DNA from: Bacteroidota bacterium
GTDB taxonomy: Bacteria; Bacteroidota; Bacteroidia; Chitinophagales; LD1
Direction: 5' to 3'
Length of the DNA stretch: 64,000 nucleotides
Assembly: GCA_018267365.1 (NCBI GenBank)
Contig: JAFDYQ010000003.1
Location: forward strand, 177,404 to 241,403
The position numbers and the translations under genes were made by a program. The stretch's first letter is position 1. Each line of letters begins with the position of its first letter. Positions 18,372 through 26,877 of the stretch are shown here, piece by piece. The notes below the pieces were generated by a model that was not told the origin of the DNA, made no database searches, and saw only the letters and a list, made by a program, of their open reading frames with translations.

Positions 18372-19127
18372 GTGGGCTTCTTTGGTAATCTGTTTAAAAA
18401 GAAAGAACCTGTCTCAAATCTGACGGACCTCTCCGGTCTGGAGGTAGACCTGCACTCACACCTCATACCGGGCATAGATGATGGTGCGAAGACACTGGAG
18501 GAGTCGCTGATCCTGATCAAAGGCCTGTCTGACCTCGGCTATCGCAAGATCATCACCTCACCGCATATCATGAGCGGTGGCTATAATAATACGCCCGAGA
18601 TCATCCTGACCGGCCGCGATACTGTACGCGCAGCGATAAAGGAAGCCGGCATAAATGTGGAGTTTGACGCCTGGGCAGAATACTATCTGGACGAGACCAT
18701 CATGCCCAAAATAGAGCAGCGCCGCCTACTGACCATGGGAGATAACTATGTACTTGTTGAGTTGTCATACCTTATGAAGTCTTTCAGCACGACCACTTAT
18801 TTTTACAACCTGATATCAAATGGTTACAAGGTAGTACTAGCTCATCCCGAACGCTATCCGTACTACTATAGCGATGGCCTGGATGAGTACAAGATGCTCA
18901 AAGATCAGGGCGTATACTTTCAGCTCAATATCTCATCACTGACGGGTACCTATGGGCAGGGAGCGAGGAGCACAGCAGAGCAGCTGATCGATAACAATAT
19001 GGTAGATTTTGTAGCTACCGATCTGCATAATATGCGACACCTGAACTATATAAGAGAGTCCGTCAAATTGCCGTATCTGGAGAAGGTCATAGGCTATGAA
19101 AAGCTGATGAATAAGGCTTTTCTCTGA
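18372..19127 (+). CDS. CpsB/YwqE-type PHP tyrosine-protein phosphatase
   Basis: 251 residues from a GTG start (GTG GGC TTC TTT GGT), the only good start before the PHP domain. Metal-binding motifs of the PHP fold are present: DLHSHLIPGIDDGA (residues ~27-40), ITSPHIM, AHPERYPYY and FVATDLHNMR. This family dephosphorylates the C-terminal tyrosines of capsule/exopolysaccharide co-polymerase kinases (CpsB, YwqE), so it is a likely regulator of polysaccharide export. No capsule genes lie next to it. In Bacteroidota the N-terminal FFGNLFKKK is common in this family. Confidence 0.92.
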   Translation: MGFFGNLFKKKEPVSNLTDLSGLEVDLHSHLIPGIDDGAKTLEESLILIKGLSDLGYRKIITSPHIMSGGYNNTPEIILTGRDTVRAAIKEAGINVEFDAWAEYYLDETIMPKIEQRRLLTMGDNYVLVELSYLMKSFSTTTYFYNLISNGYKVVLAHPERYPYYYSDGLDEYKMLKDQGVYFQLNISSLTGTYGQGARSTAEQLIDNNMVDFVATDLHNMRHLNYIRESVKLPYLEKVIGYEKLMNKAFL

Positions 19128-19146
19128 AAAAGGCAGACATAAAAAA

Positions 19147-19170
19147 AGCCGGACGGATCCGGCTTCTTTC
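19147..19170. terminator. Bidirectional terminator
   Basis: The stem AGCCGGA / TCCGGCT with loop CGGA has a run of A on the left and T-rich sequence on the right, serving both the phosphatase gene (+) and the converging gene at 19172 (-). Confidence 0.85.
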
Positions 19171-19171
19171 T

Positions 19172-20344
19172 TTATTTCTTCTCTGCTTCGGCTTTTGCTT
19201 TTTTGCCCAGCGGATCCTGGAATATTTTCTTGCTCATATTGATCGATATCCCTACTGAGAGACCGAAATTGCTGAATGGAGCATACGGCCTCTGCAGTTG
19301 ATGATTTTTGCTCTCATCTACATAGCCGGCCTGACCATTGTGAGCGCCGGTCTTATCCCTTTGCTTGCCGTAGTCTGTAGTATTGCTCTCTGAGTTCAGC
19401 TCGTTGACATATTCTATCACTCTGCTGTACTGTGTCAGTGGCGCATTGGTGCCTCCGAGTGCTGTGATGATACCCGGCAGCTGTCCTGTGCCTGCTATAC
19501 GGTCTGCATGTGTGGTGGCTCCTGTGGTCAGATTACGGCCATCTATCACATATTCGGTCAGTGTAGAGGTCTTGGCAGCTACATTGAGGTACGTACCAGT
19601 CACTTCTCCCCAGATGCTGATGAGCGGTATAGGCTGGTACATCACACCCAGACCTCCGTTGAAGCCCAGTGAGAACTGTGATTCAGTCTTCACTTTGAGA
19701 TCTGATGTCAGGTGGGTAGTATTGAGCAGGGCGCTAGGAGACTCCACATGTATATCATGCTCTACAGATCCGGCCAGGGGCAGGTTGATAGAGAAGCGAA
19801 CGTATGGTTTCACCTTCCACCGTGCAGGTGCGGCAAATGCTGTGACGCTAGGCATGACGCTCAGTCCGGTAGCATGCGTTTTCTGAGTCACCATAGTATT
19901 AGGACCCAGTGTAGCCGTGACACTATTGCCGTACAGCTGTGAGGAGCTGATAGTATTGCCCCAGAGATAATTGAAGTTCAGACCTACTGAGATATAGGGA
20001 TTGATACGATATGAGGCAGCTATAGTGATATTTGCACCAGACGCATACGAACCGTGTACGGTGGATTTGCTACCAGCCGTATCTGAATAGGTATTGTCAG
20101 TCCCCGTGAAATGACCATAGGAAGTGGAATTGACAAAATCTATCACACTGGCATTGGCAGGATCAAGGACATTGTTGACATCTGCGATACTATTGGAAAG
20201 TAGGGGCTGAAATCCTTTGACAGTCGTGGTATTGGTCAGGCCCGGCCAGGCGTATCCACCGCCTACAGAGAGCTGGAAATACTGCCCATAAGAATAGGTA
20301 GCTGCAGCCAATACAGAAAGCAAAAGCAAGTTGAGTTTTTTCAT
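19172..20344 (-). CDS. Outer-membrane beta-barrel protein, hypothetical
   Basis: 390 residues with a signal peptide (KKLNLLLLSVLAAATYSYGQ). The mature chain alternates short amphipathic strands ending in aromatics, for example ISVGLNFNYLWGN, VKPYVRFSINLPL, ISIWGEVTGTYLNVA and NFGLSVGISINMSKKIF. This is the OmpA/OprD-like beta-barrel style common in Bacteroidota. A Ser/Thr-rich region between strands probably forms surface loops. The C-terminus is basic (GKKAKAEAEKK). The family is unknown. It is transcribed alone and shares a terminator with the phosphatase gene. Confidence 0.78.
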   Translation of the reverse strand: MKKLNLLLLSVLAAATYSYGQYFQLSVGGGYAWPGLTNTTTVKGFQPLLSNSIADVNNVLDPANASVIDFVNSTSYGHFTGTDNTYSDTAGSKSTVHGSYASGANITIAASYRINPYISVGLNFNYLWGNTISSSQLYGNSVTATLGPNTMVTQKTHATGLSVMPSVTAFAAPARWKVKPYVRFSINLPLAGSVEHDIHVESPSALLNTTHLTSDLKVKTESQFSLGFNGGLGVMYQPIPLISIWGEVTGTYLNVAAKTSTLTEYVIDGRNLTTGATTHADRIAGTGQLPGIITALGGTNAPLTQYSRVIEYVNELNSESNTTDYGKQRDKTGAHNGQAGYVDESKNHQLQRPYAPFSNFGLSVGISINMSKKIFQDPLGKKAKAEAEKK

Positions 20345-20501
20345 AATTGAGTGATTTTGGTTTGCAAATCCGATAGTTAATGATAAATAAAATTCCCGTT
20401 TAAGTTTTGATAAATATAGAAGAATTCTCGAAGTAATCTACACAGGGCTATGTGTATTACTTTCGTGAGAATATGCCGCAGATTTGAGAGTTTAGACACG
20501 G

Positions 20502-22124
20502 ATGTTTCACAGGTATACCTACATATATCAGCTGCTCTCACTCACTCTTTGTGGCTTGATGGGACTATTGCTGCAGTCTTGCGGCGAGGGTCGCCAGCCC
20601 TTTGATCCGCAGGTGTTTCACTACAATCAGGCTGCCGGCATAGCCTCTCTCGATCCCGCCTTTGCGCGGGATCAGTCGGGCATCTGGGCCTGTGATGCAC
20701 TCTATAATGGCCTGGTACAACTGGACGATAGTCTGCAGGTCAGGCCGTGTATCGCTTACCGGTGGGATATATCTGACAGTGGCCGTACATACATTTTCCA
20801 CCTGCGCGGTGACGTAGTTTTTCACGGCGATTCGTGTTTCCACGGTCAGGAGCGGCATGCCACAGCGTATGACGTGCTCTACTCCCTCAGCCGCATAGCT
20901 GATCCACACACCGCCTCTCCGGGTGCGTGGATATTTCATGACAGAGTTGATTCTGTCCAGCCATTTGAGGTGCGGGACGACTCTACATTCGTACTGCATC
21001 TGCTGCGCCCATTCCGGCCTATGCTGGGCATCCTCACTATGCAGTATTGCTCTGTGATACCACGCGAGGCGGTGGAGATGTACGGACCCGACTTCCGCTC
21101 TCATCCGGTCGGTACAGGACCATTTTACCTCAAGGTATGGCGGGAGGGGTCTGCCATGATACTGGCCCGCAATGAGAAGTACTTTGAGTTTGAAAACGGT
21201 GAGCGGCTGCCTCATATCAAGGGTGTGCGCGTCTCATTTATCGGCAATAAGAAAACGGAGTTTGTAGCTTTCAAACAAGGCAAACTGGACCTGATATCGG
21301 GCATAGATGCGAGCTTTCAGGATGAGGTACTGGATGAAAACGGCGCGCTGAAAAAGGACCTGGCCGATCACTATGACCTGAGCAAGGTGCCCTATCTCAA
21401 TACGGAGTACCTCGGGTTTCTCATGACAGGAGACAGCACACTACCGCTGCATGATGTGCGCGTGCGGCAGGCTATCAACTATGGCTTTGACCGGTCAGAA
21501 CTGATACGCTACCTGCGCAATGGCATAGGCCGCCCGGCAGAGCAGGGTTTCACGCCACCGGGATTGCCGAGTTTTGATGCAGAAATAAAGGGCTATCACT
21601 ACGATGCTCAGAAAGCACAATCTCTACTGAACCGGGCAGGCTACGGCAAGAAGACACTCTCGCTCACACTCTACACCAATGATACCTACAAGGAGATGGC
21701 CCTCATGCTATCCAAGCAGCTGGAGAAAGTAAATATCCGCCTGAAAGTAGAGGTGACCGAGCCGGCCATCCTACGTCAGCGCATGAGCCAGGGGCAGGTA
21801 GCCTTCTTCCGCGGGTCATGGATAGCTGACTACCCTGATGCGGAGAGCTACTTTACTGTGTTCTACAGTGGCAATACTGCCCCGCCTAACTATACCCGCT
21901 TTCACAATGCGGAGTATGACCACATATATGAGCGCTCACTCGCTGAGAATAACGATAGCCTCAGATATGCTCTCTACCATCAGCTGGAGCGGATCATCAT
22001 AAAAGAGGCACCCATAGTACCTCTGTATTATGATGAAGTATTGCGGTTTACTCAGAAAAGAGTAAAAGGCCTGCGGCCCAATGGCCTCAACCTGTTGGAT
22101 CTAAAACGAGTCCGGCTGGAGTGA
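20502..22124 (+). CDS. ABC-transporter solute-binding lipoprotein (peptide type, SBP family 5)
   Basis: 540 residues. The lipobox LLLQSC places the lipid-modified Cys at residue 27. The fold is that of DppA/OppA-like binding proteins: the N-terminal signature LDPAFARDQSGIWACDALYNGL, the hinge segment DVRVRQAINYGFDRSELI, and late DYPDAESYFTVFYS. Such proteins capture oligopeptides or nickel for an ABC importer. No permease or ATPase gene is adjacent, so it is an orphan or serves a transporter encoded elsewhere. The stop forms the palindrome TGATCA with the stop of the next, convergent gene. Confidence 0.93.
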   Translation: MFHRYTYIYQLLSLTLCGLMGLLLQSCGEGRQPFDPQVFHYNQAAGIASLDPAFARDQSGIWACDALYNGLVQLDDSLQVRPCIAYRWDISDSGRTYIFHLRGDVVFHGDSCFHGQERHATAYDVLYSLSRIADPHTASPGAWIFHDRVDSVQPFEVRDDSTFVLHLLRPFRPMLGILTMQYCSVIPREAVEMYGPDFRSHPVGTGPFYLKVWREGSAMILARNEKYFEFENGERLPHIKGVRVSFIGNKKTEFVAFKQGKLDLISGIDASFQDEVLDENGALKKDLADHYDLSKVPYLNTEYLGFLMTGDSTLPLHDVRVRQAINYGFDRSELIRYLRNGIGRPAEQGFTPPGLPSFDAEIKGYHYDAQKAQSLLNRAGYGKKTLSLTLYTNDTYKEMALMLSKQLEKVNIRLKVEVTEPAILRQRMSQGQVAFFRGSWIADYPDAESYFTVFYSGNTAPPNYTRFHNAEYDHIYERSLAENNDSLRYALYHQLERIIIKEAPIVPLYYDEVLRFTQKRVKGLRPNGLNLLDLKRVRLE

Positions 22125-22586
22125 TCAGGTCCTGCGTGGTTCGTCTTTCCTACGGCCCATGAGCAGTACTAGTATGAGCAATAGCGAGAGCAGGCCCAAC
22201 CCTAATGCTGCATACCGCCATGCTGGAGAGATGCAGTCTCCGTTGCCAGAGGAGATATAAGTAGCTGTAGTAGCGCTGCCGGAGCCCTCGTCAGGTGCCG
22301 CTGCAGTGGCTGTCGTATCCGTATCTGGTCCGCTATCTTTTTGCTCCCGCTCGATACGTGCATCGCGAGCCTCACTGGCAGGTGTGGGTGTGCGTTTGAT
22401 CACCACTGTATCGGCATGATCTTTTTTTGCCAGTGCTTTGTCTGCATCATACTTTGATACCGTAGAGGTGTCATTTTTCTTGTTTGTACCGTGCATATAG
22501 CCTATCCCCGTATTGATCTGGGCTGAGATAGATAGCGAGGCAAATACCATGATCACAGGCAGCGCTTTTGAGATGGTTGCTTTCAT
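22125..22586 (-). CDS. Hypothetical exported protein with C-terminal membrane anchor
   Basis: 153 residues: a signal peptide (about 1-22), a hydrophilic low-complexity stretch rich in Asp, Lys, Thr and Ala (25-105), and one C-terminal transmembrane helix (about 123-143, ALGLGLLSLLLILVLLMG) followed by basic residues RRKDEPRRT. It would sit with the linker in the periplasm and the tail in the cytoplasm. No family is recognised. Probably transcribed alone. Confidence 0.7.
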   Translation of the reverse strand: MKATISKALPVIMVFASLSISAQINTGIGYMHGTNKKNDTSTVSKYDADKALAKKDHADTVVIKRTPTPASEARDARIEREQKDSGPDTDTTATAAAPDEGSGSATTATYISSGNGDCISPAWRYAALGLGLLSLLLILVLLMGRRKDEPRRT

Positions 22587-22682
22587 GACTTTGATTTATC
22601 AAAGCCTAAACGAACCCTGTGCCAAGCCCTGATTTCCCCAAAATGTGTAAGGATATATATATAGGATAAAGTTTGGATGGGC

Positions 22683-23522
22683 CTAGGCCACCTCTGCTAC
22701 TTTAAATTTCAAGCGGGATTTAACCTTCAGCTGAATGGCGCTAATGATAAAAAAAGCAAGACCAGCCAGCAGCAAAACGTATAGGATAGTATTTTTCATA
22801 CCTGCCAGGATACATGCTACAGCACTCGCTGCCAGCAGTAGAGAGAGCAACCGCGCCATCATCATAAAAAGAAATTTCTGATGATGGATATAGCCCGCCA
22901 GGCTGTAGCGGCTGGCGTGAGGCAGGACACGGGAGCCATCGCCCAGGTAGGTGTGGTATAGCTCATGCGGGTGAAAGATCCACGGGGTAAAGAGATTGCC
23001 GCGAAAGCCCCAGGCACGACGAAAGATGCGCTCTATACGACCGCGGCTGTAGAGTACCAGGCTGCTAAATTCCTTATCTGGCAAGCGGTAAAATACGAAT
23101 GTCTTGACCAGCCAGAGGAATGTGCTACGGCCACGAGGATGATCACTTTTACCCTTGGCAAGGCCATAAAGCAGGACAGCCTCTGACCGCTCATACTCCG
23201 TCGCAAAGGCCCTCAGATCTGCCTCAGACAGCAGCACATCATCATCACAGTGCAGGATGAGGTCTGTACCGGCTCTCTCTCGGCCTGCACTATACGCTAT
23301 CAGCTGCCCGTGGCGCGCATCGAGGCGCAGGAGCTGTATGGCAGAGGAGAGCCGGGCCTTTTGGCGGCAGAGGACTTGCCATGTGCTGTCTGTACTATGG
23401 TCGTCCACTATGACCACTGCAGCCAGTAGCCCCCGGCGCAGCAGCGCATCATAATGCGCCACAGTATCATCTATGAAGCTACCACTATCCAGTGTGGGAA
23501 TGACGAGCGTGATGGGCGGCAT
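22683..23522 (-). CDS. Family 2 glycosyltransferase
   Basis: 279 residues from the ATG at 23522 (MPPITLVIPTLDSG). An ATG eight codons earlier would put polar residues before the conserved first strand. GT-A motifs: VIVDDHSTDSTW binds the nucleotide, and HCDDDVLLS holds the DxD metal site. Two C-terminal membrane helices (about 222-240 and 243-262) anchor it to the inner membrane, with a basic cytoplasmic tail. It is likely to add a sugar to a lipid carrier or envelope glycan; donor and acceptor are unknown. Confidence 0.88.
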   Translation of the reverse strand: MPPITLVIPTLDSGSFIDDTVAHYDALLRRGLLAAVVIVDDHSTDSTWQVLCRQKARLSSAIQLLRLDARHGQLIAYSAGRERAGTDLILHCDDDVLLSEADLRAFATEYERSEAVLLYGLAKGKSDHPRGRSTFLWLVKTFVFYRLPDKEFSSLVLYSRGRIERIFRRAWGFRGNLFTPWIFHPHELYHTYLGDGSRVLPHASRYSLAGYIHHQKFLFMMMARLLSLLLAASAVACILAGMKNTILYVLLLAGLAFFIISAIQLKVKSRLKFKVAEVA

Positions 23523-23555
23523 GCATTGCGAATATAAACGAAGCATTCATTCTGT

Positions 23556-23563
23556 TATATTTG
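23556..23563 (+). promoter_or_regulatory. Perfect TAnnTTTG -7 element
   Basis: TATATTTG 22 bases before the ATG of the gene at 23586 matches the Bacteroidota -7 box exactly. A clear -33 box is not visible. Confidence 0.45.
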
Positions 23564-23585
23564 ATATATCTAAAACCCGCTACTC

Positions 23586-24212
23586 ATGAAAATAGTATTG
23601 GCCACGGCGCTCACGCTGCTGGTGTATGCTTGTGCTGCTCAGACTCCATCCACATCTGCCAAAGCTCCTGAGAATGCAATGGCTAAACCTACCGCTGCTA
23701 AAACCGACACGCTCAGAATAGTGGACCGGCCCTCCACAGAGAGAGTGAATCCATCGAGGCCAGCCACCAAAGCCTCTACCAAACCTACCGTAGTAGAATA
23801 CGCCGAGATAGACCTCGATACGGCCAATATGCCGCTGCCATTCCTTATCAAAGCTCCTGTGGGCTCTGTTATCTCATTTGATCAGGGGGTAGTGGTCACA
23901 GCGCCTGATACCACGTTCTCCATACTGATAGATATGAGCTACTCGGAGATGCCGGCTACCATAGCGCAGCGAAAGAAAGACGCACAGGAAAACCAGATGT
24001 TTCTTCTGCAGAAATTTATCATAGACAAGCCGGATATACTGCTATATGAGGTAAAGTATGAGGGCAAAACAGAATACCACTTTGAGATGGCGAAGGATAT
24101 CCGGGGTACACGCTACTATCTGCACGACCAATGGATCCCAGGCCACCCGTTTACGCAAAAGCAGGTCGAAGCCATGCTAAAGGCAGCCGGTGAGGCACAT
24201 CCACGCCCCTAA
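23586..24212 (+). CDS. Hypothetical exported protein
   Basis: 208 residues with a signal peptide (about 1-18; the Cys at 16 could also be a lipobox, YACAAQ). A Thr/Ala/Pro/Lys-rich linker covers 20-78. A compact domain (85-205) follows with strands FLIKAPVGSVISFDQGVVV, FSILIDMSYS and DILLYEVKY, and a helix IAQRKKDAQENQMF. This looks like an independent alpha/beta domain, but I do not recognise a family. A TAnnTTTG box precedes it. Confidence 0.75.
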   Translation: MKIVLATALTLLVYACAAQTPSTSAKAPENAMAKPTAAKTDTLRIVDRPSTERVNPSRPATKASTKPTVVEYAEIDLDTANMPLPFLIKAPVGSVISFDQGVVVTAPDTTFSILIDMSYSEMPATIAQRKKDAQENQMFLLQKFIIDKPDILLYEVKYEGKTEYHFEMAKDIRGTRYYLHDQWIPGHPFTQKQVEAMLKAAGEAHPRP

Positions 24213-24519
24213 ATCCCCAAAGGGACTTATAAGACTTTCCTAAAGAGAGGCTTTAACAGCCAGTGCAAATGACGTTTCCAGTGCATGCAAGTCTTCCTTC
24301 AGGGAGCCCGCCTGCCGGCAAAGGCAGGGTTTAGAGGATAATATACGAGGCGCTAAATACCTGGTTCAGGTGTTCACGTTCACGCTGGCGTTCATTAGCC
24401 CATGAACACTATCCTGAACATTCTCTTCCCTTAAAAGTCAAAGTATAGCCATAAAAAAAGCCCCTCAGCGGGGCTTCTCTATTTCCTATTTGCCAGCCGA
24501 CTGTCACCAGTCCAGCAAA
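24213..24519. other. Intergenic region with degenerate repeats
   Basis: No gene seen. 24213-24260 holds degenerate copies of a CCCTAAAGGG-type hairpin unit (also at 60661-60927). 24305-24325 has a CCTGCC-GGCA-like palindrome related to the hairpins at 26681 and 26775. 24363-24421 is a small array of GTTCA/TGAAC words in inverted arrangement. The last part is a terminator. Confidence 0.6.
24458..24480. terminator. Rho-independent terminator
   Basis: The stem AAGCCCC / GGGGCTT with loop TCAGC follows a run of seven A, which is the U-tract for the minus-strand transglycosylase gene. Confidence 0.85.
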
Positions 24520-26136
24520 TCAAAGTATGATCTTCAGCACCTGTCCTTTCATCAGGGTTTTGCCCTGCAGGCGGTTATCGGCTTTCAGCTTGTCTATGGT
24601 GAGTCCGGGATAGTGCTGGGTAATACTCCAGAGGCTATCTCCGCTCTGCACACGGTAGTAGCGCACGGCAGGTGTCTTGGTCTGTGCTACGGGTGCTTTC
24701 TTAGCCTGAGCTCCGGTTTTTGCAGTGTCTATCTTATTTTGCCCGTAGTAGTAGACCACCTGCTCAGAGACTACATGGCCGGCAGTATCAGAGGCGGCAG
24801 CGGTAGCGTTGTCGGGCTTCACCTGTGTCTGTGCGGCAGCCTGCTGGTTTTGATAGCTGGGTACCTCCGGGAAGGTCAGTATTTTGAGATTCTGCCCACG
24901 GACTATGTAGTTATTCTTCAGGTGGTTCCACTCGCGTATCTCGGCGGCAGATACCCCATAGCGGGCTGCGATGGTAGATATATTATCATACTTGCGCACC
25001 TTATAGTATATATAGCGCGGTACACGCACCATCACAGGGTTGGCATACATCTCATTGATGCTGGCCAGTGCGCTCAGCTCGGGGTCTACCTGCAGCACAT
25101 CCTTCTTAGCCTCAAAGCTGGCAAAGTAATTCACCGGGATATTGAGCGGATAGCCATTGGCCATGAGCGGCACGATAGAGGCCTTCAGCGCAGGATTGAG
25201 AAACTGCAGCTCCTCCAGCGGCATACCGAGGGTAGCGGCGATATGCTTCAGCGTCACGTGGCCTTTCACAGACACAGTATCCACAGCATACAGCTCGCGG
25301 CGCGGCTCGGCAGGTACCAGCTTGTAGTCGCGGTAGTAGTGCATCACGTAGACCACGGCCAGATAGGTAGGCACGTAGCTGCGGGTCTCGGCAGGCAGGA
25401 AGTTTTTGATGGCCCAGAAGTTCTTCACCCCACCGGCACGGGCTATCGCCTTATTCACGTAGCCGGGGCCGGAGTTGTAGGCTGCGAGGGCCAGCTGCCA
25501 GTCACCATAGAGGTCGTAGAGCTGCTTGAGATACTTTACGCCACCTTTGGTAGACTTGATCGGGTCGCGGCGCTCGTCATAGTAGCTATTGGCATCGAGG
25601 CCCATCATCTTGCCGGTGCTGTACATCATCTGCCAGAGGCCGGTAGCGCCTGCCGGCGAAACGGCCTGAGGATTGAGCGCAGACTCTATCACGGGCAGGT
25701 ACTTCAGCTCGTCGGGCATCTGGTTTCTATCCAGCTCCGCTTCAAAGAGTGGAAAATAGATCTGTGAGCTGGCCAGCAGCTTGGTCATCAGTTCGCGTTT
25801 GCGGAAGGCGAAAAGGTCTATAAATGCCTGTACGTCAGCATTGTAGTCCATAGATACCACTGCCGGGATCATCTTCATCCGCTTCTTCATCTCGGCAGGC
25901 GAGTAGGTGGGCAGCTGATCACGAGGTATGGCTATGCAGCGCTCCAGCTCGGCGCTGGTGCCAAAGAGTTTGTCTCTCGTAAAGAGCTGGAATGACATAC
26001 TATCCAGCGAAATGACCACCGGGTCTACGTCCGCCCGCATCACACTGTCTACGGTAAACGGATTGACCGCCCAGGCCGGTACAGATGCCATGACGGTAGC
26101 CACGGCCATAGGTAAGAGCCTCTTAAGTAACTTCAT
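24520..26136 (-). CDS. Lytic murein transglycosylase with two LysM domains (MltD-like)
   Basis: 538 residues from the ATG at 26136, which gives the signal peptide KLLKRLLPMAVATVMASVPAWA. The SLT goose-lysozyme-like domain (about 130-260) has the catalytic Glu in LKYLPVIESALNP, then GLWQMM and LALAAYNSGPG, all signatures of family 1 transglycosylases. Two LysM modules follow: YKVRKYDNISTIAARYGVS (~385-430) and YYRVQSGDSLWSITQHYPG (~490-535). A Gln/Ala/Lys-rich linker separates them. It cleaves the glycan strand of peptidoglycan in the periplasm, with LysM binding the wall. Confidence 0.95.
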   Translation of the reverse strand: MKLLKRLLPMAVATVMASVPAWAVNPFTVDSVMRADVDPVVISLDSMSFQLFTRDKLFGTSAELERCIAIPRDQLPTYSPAEMKKRMKMIPAVVSMDYNADVQAFIDLFAFRKRELMTKLLASSQIYFPLFEAELDRNQMPDELKYLPVIESALNPQAVSPAGATGLWQMMYSTGKMMGLDANSYYDERRDPIKSTKGGVKYLKQLYDLYGDWQLALAAYNSGPGYVNKAIARAGGVKNFWAIKNFLPAETRSYVPTYLAVVYVMHYYRDYKLVPAEPRRELYAVDTVSVKGHVTLKHIAATLGMPLEELQFLNPALKASIVPLMANGYPLNIPVNYFASFEAKKDVLQVDPELSALASINEMYANPVMVRVPRYIYYKVRKYDNISTIAARYGVSAAEIREWNHLKNNYIVRGQNLKILTFPEVPSYQNQQAAAQTQVKPDNATAAASDTAGHVVSEQVVYYYGQNKIDTAKTGAQAKKAPVAQTKTPAVRYYRVQSGDSLWSITQHYPGLTIDKLKADNRLQGKTLMKGQVLKIIL

Positions 26137-26148
26137 TTTTAAAACCAT

Positions 26149-26576
26149 TTTAGTGATTTCTAAAAATTTTTCGGGTCAGTAAATCTCTTCTGGTAAGCCG
26201 AAAATACATAAATCTGCCAAGCTGAAAAGCCCGTGGTTGCACGTGTTAGTAAAAATTCACACGCTGAAACCCGCGCCTGTGGCTCGTCTCTGCTTTTCGG
26301 GCCGCCATAAGTGAGTGTCTACAAGTGATTTAACGTACAGGGGCACCAAAAAATTTTATTCCTGACCGGGAAATCTACCGACGGTAGAATTTTTGCACCG
26401 GAGCTATCGAAAAGTGTCAATTTTTTTGGGCAAGGGAAGGAGAAGCGGATGGTATCCACACACCAAAGCCGTCATCAAAGTTTTGTAAAGGTAAAAACAG
26501 ATGTGGTGAAAACTGAAACGCGAGACAGGAGATGTGAGACTTGAGATATGAGTCAATGCAGAAGCACATCGTTGCT
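26149..26576. other. Intergenic region upstream of the transglycosylase gene
   Basis: No gene seen. The first ~100 bases should hold the transglycosylase promoter. A perfect palindrome TCTACCG-A-CGGTAGA flanked by A and T tracts lies near 26370-26390. 26523-26555 repeats the word GAGAC/GAGAT (purine-rich). Confidence 0.5.
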
Positions 26577-26680
26577 GTTCAATCTAGTGTTCAACTCAGC
26601 GTTCAATTGTAGTGTTCAACCCTCGGGAAGCCCGGTTGAACGATTGAACGGTTGAACACTAGGTTCAATGTCCGTTGAAC

Positions 26681-26713
26681 GTTCAAACCTGCCTGTCGGT
26701 AGGCAGGTTGAAC
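26681..26713 (+). repeat. 33-bp hairpin repeat, copy 1
   Basis: The arms GTTCAAACCTGCCT and AGGCAGGTTGAAC enclose the loop GTCGGT. It differs by one base from the reverse complement of copy 3 (27669-27701). Confidence 0.9.
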
Positions 26714-26774
26714 AGTGAAATTGAACACCTGGCTGGTAAAGTAGCGTTCACGGTGGGTTGAACGGGTATTGAAC

Positions 26775-26807
26775 GTTCAAACCTGCCAGCCGGTAGGCAG
26801 GTTGAAC
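26775..26807 (+). repeat. 33-bp hairpin repeat, copy 2
   Basis: Same orientation and length as copy 1: GTTCAAACCTGCC, centre AGCCGGTA, then GGCAGGTTGAAC. One base differs from the inverted copy 3. Confidence 0.9.
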
Positions 26808-26865
26808 AGTAATATTGAACATGGTTCAGGAAATATGTAATCGTGCCCGGCGGCAAATAAACGCC

Positions 26866-26873
26866 TACCTTTG
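26866..26873 (+). promoter_or_regulatory. Perfect TAnnTTTG box almost touching the ATG
   Basis: TACCTTTG ends five bases before the ATG at 26878. If used as a -7 box, transcription would start at or next to the A of the ATG, giving a leaderless mRNA. No clear -33 TTTG is seen, as the region upstream is repeat. Confidence 0.5.
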
Positions 26874-26877
26874 CTGA

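Larger units (their letters stand above)
26577..26826. repeat. Left array of TTGAAC/GTTCAA hexamers
   Basis: About 17 exact TTGAAC or GTTCAA hexamers (reverse complements of each other) lie in 250 bases, often fused into the 12-bp palindrome TTGAACGTTCAA, with irregular spacing of 0-30 bases. It contains two 33-bp hairpins. The segment 26600-26740 aligns, inverted, with 27640-27790 on the far side of the gene at 26878. Confidence 0.9.

Noticed and set aside
24490..25767. A 425-codon open frame opposite the transglycosylase gene
   Set aside because: Lies fully within a gene with clear SLT and LysM motifs; the translation has no recognisable domain.
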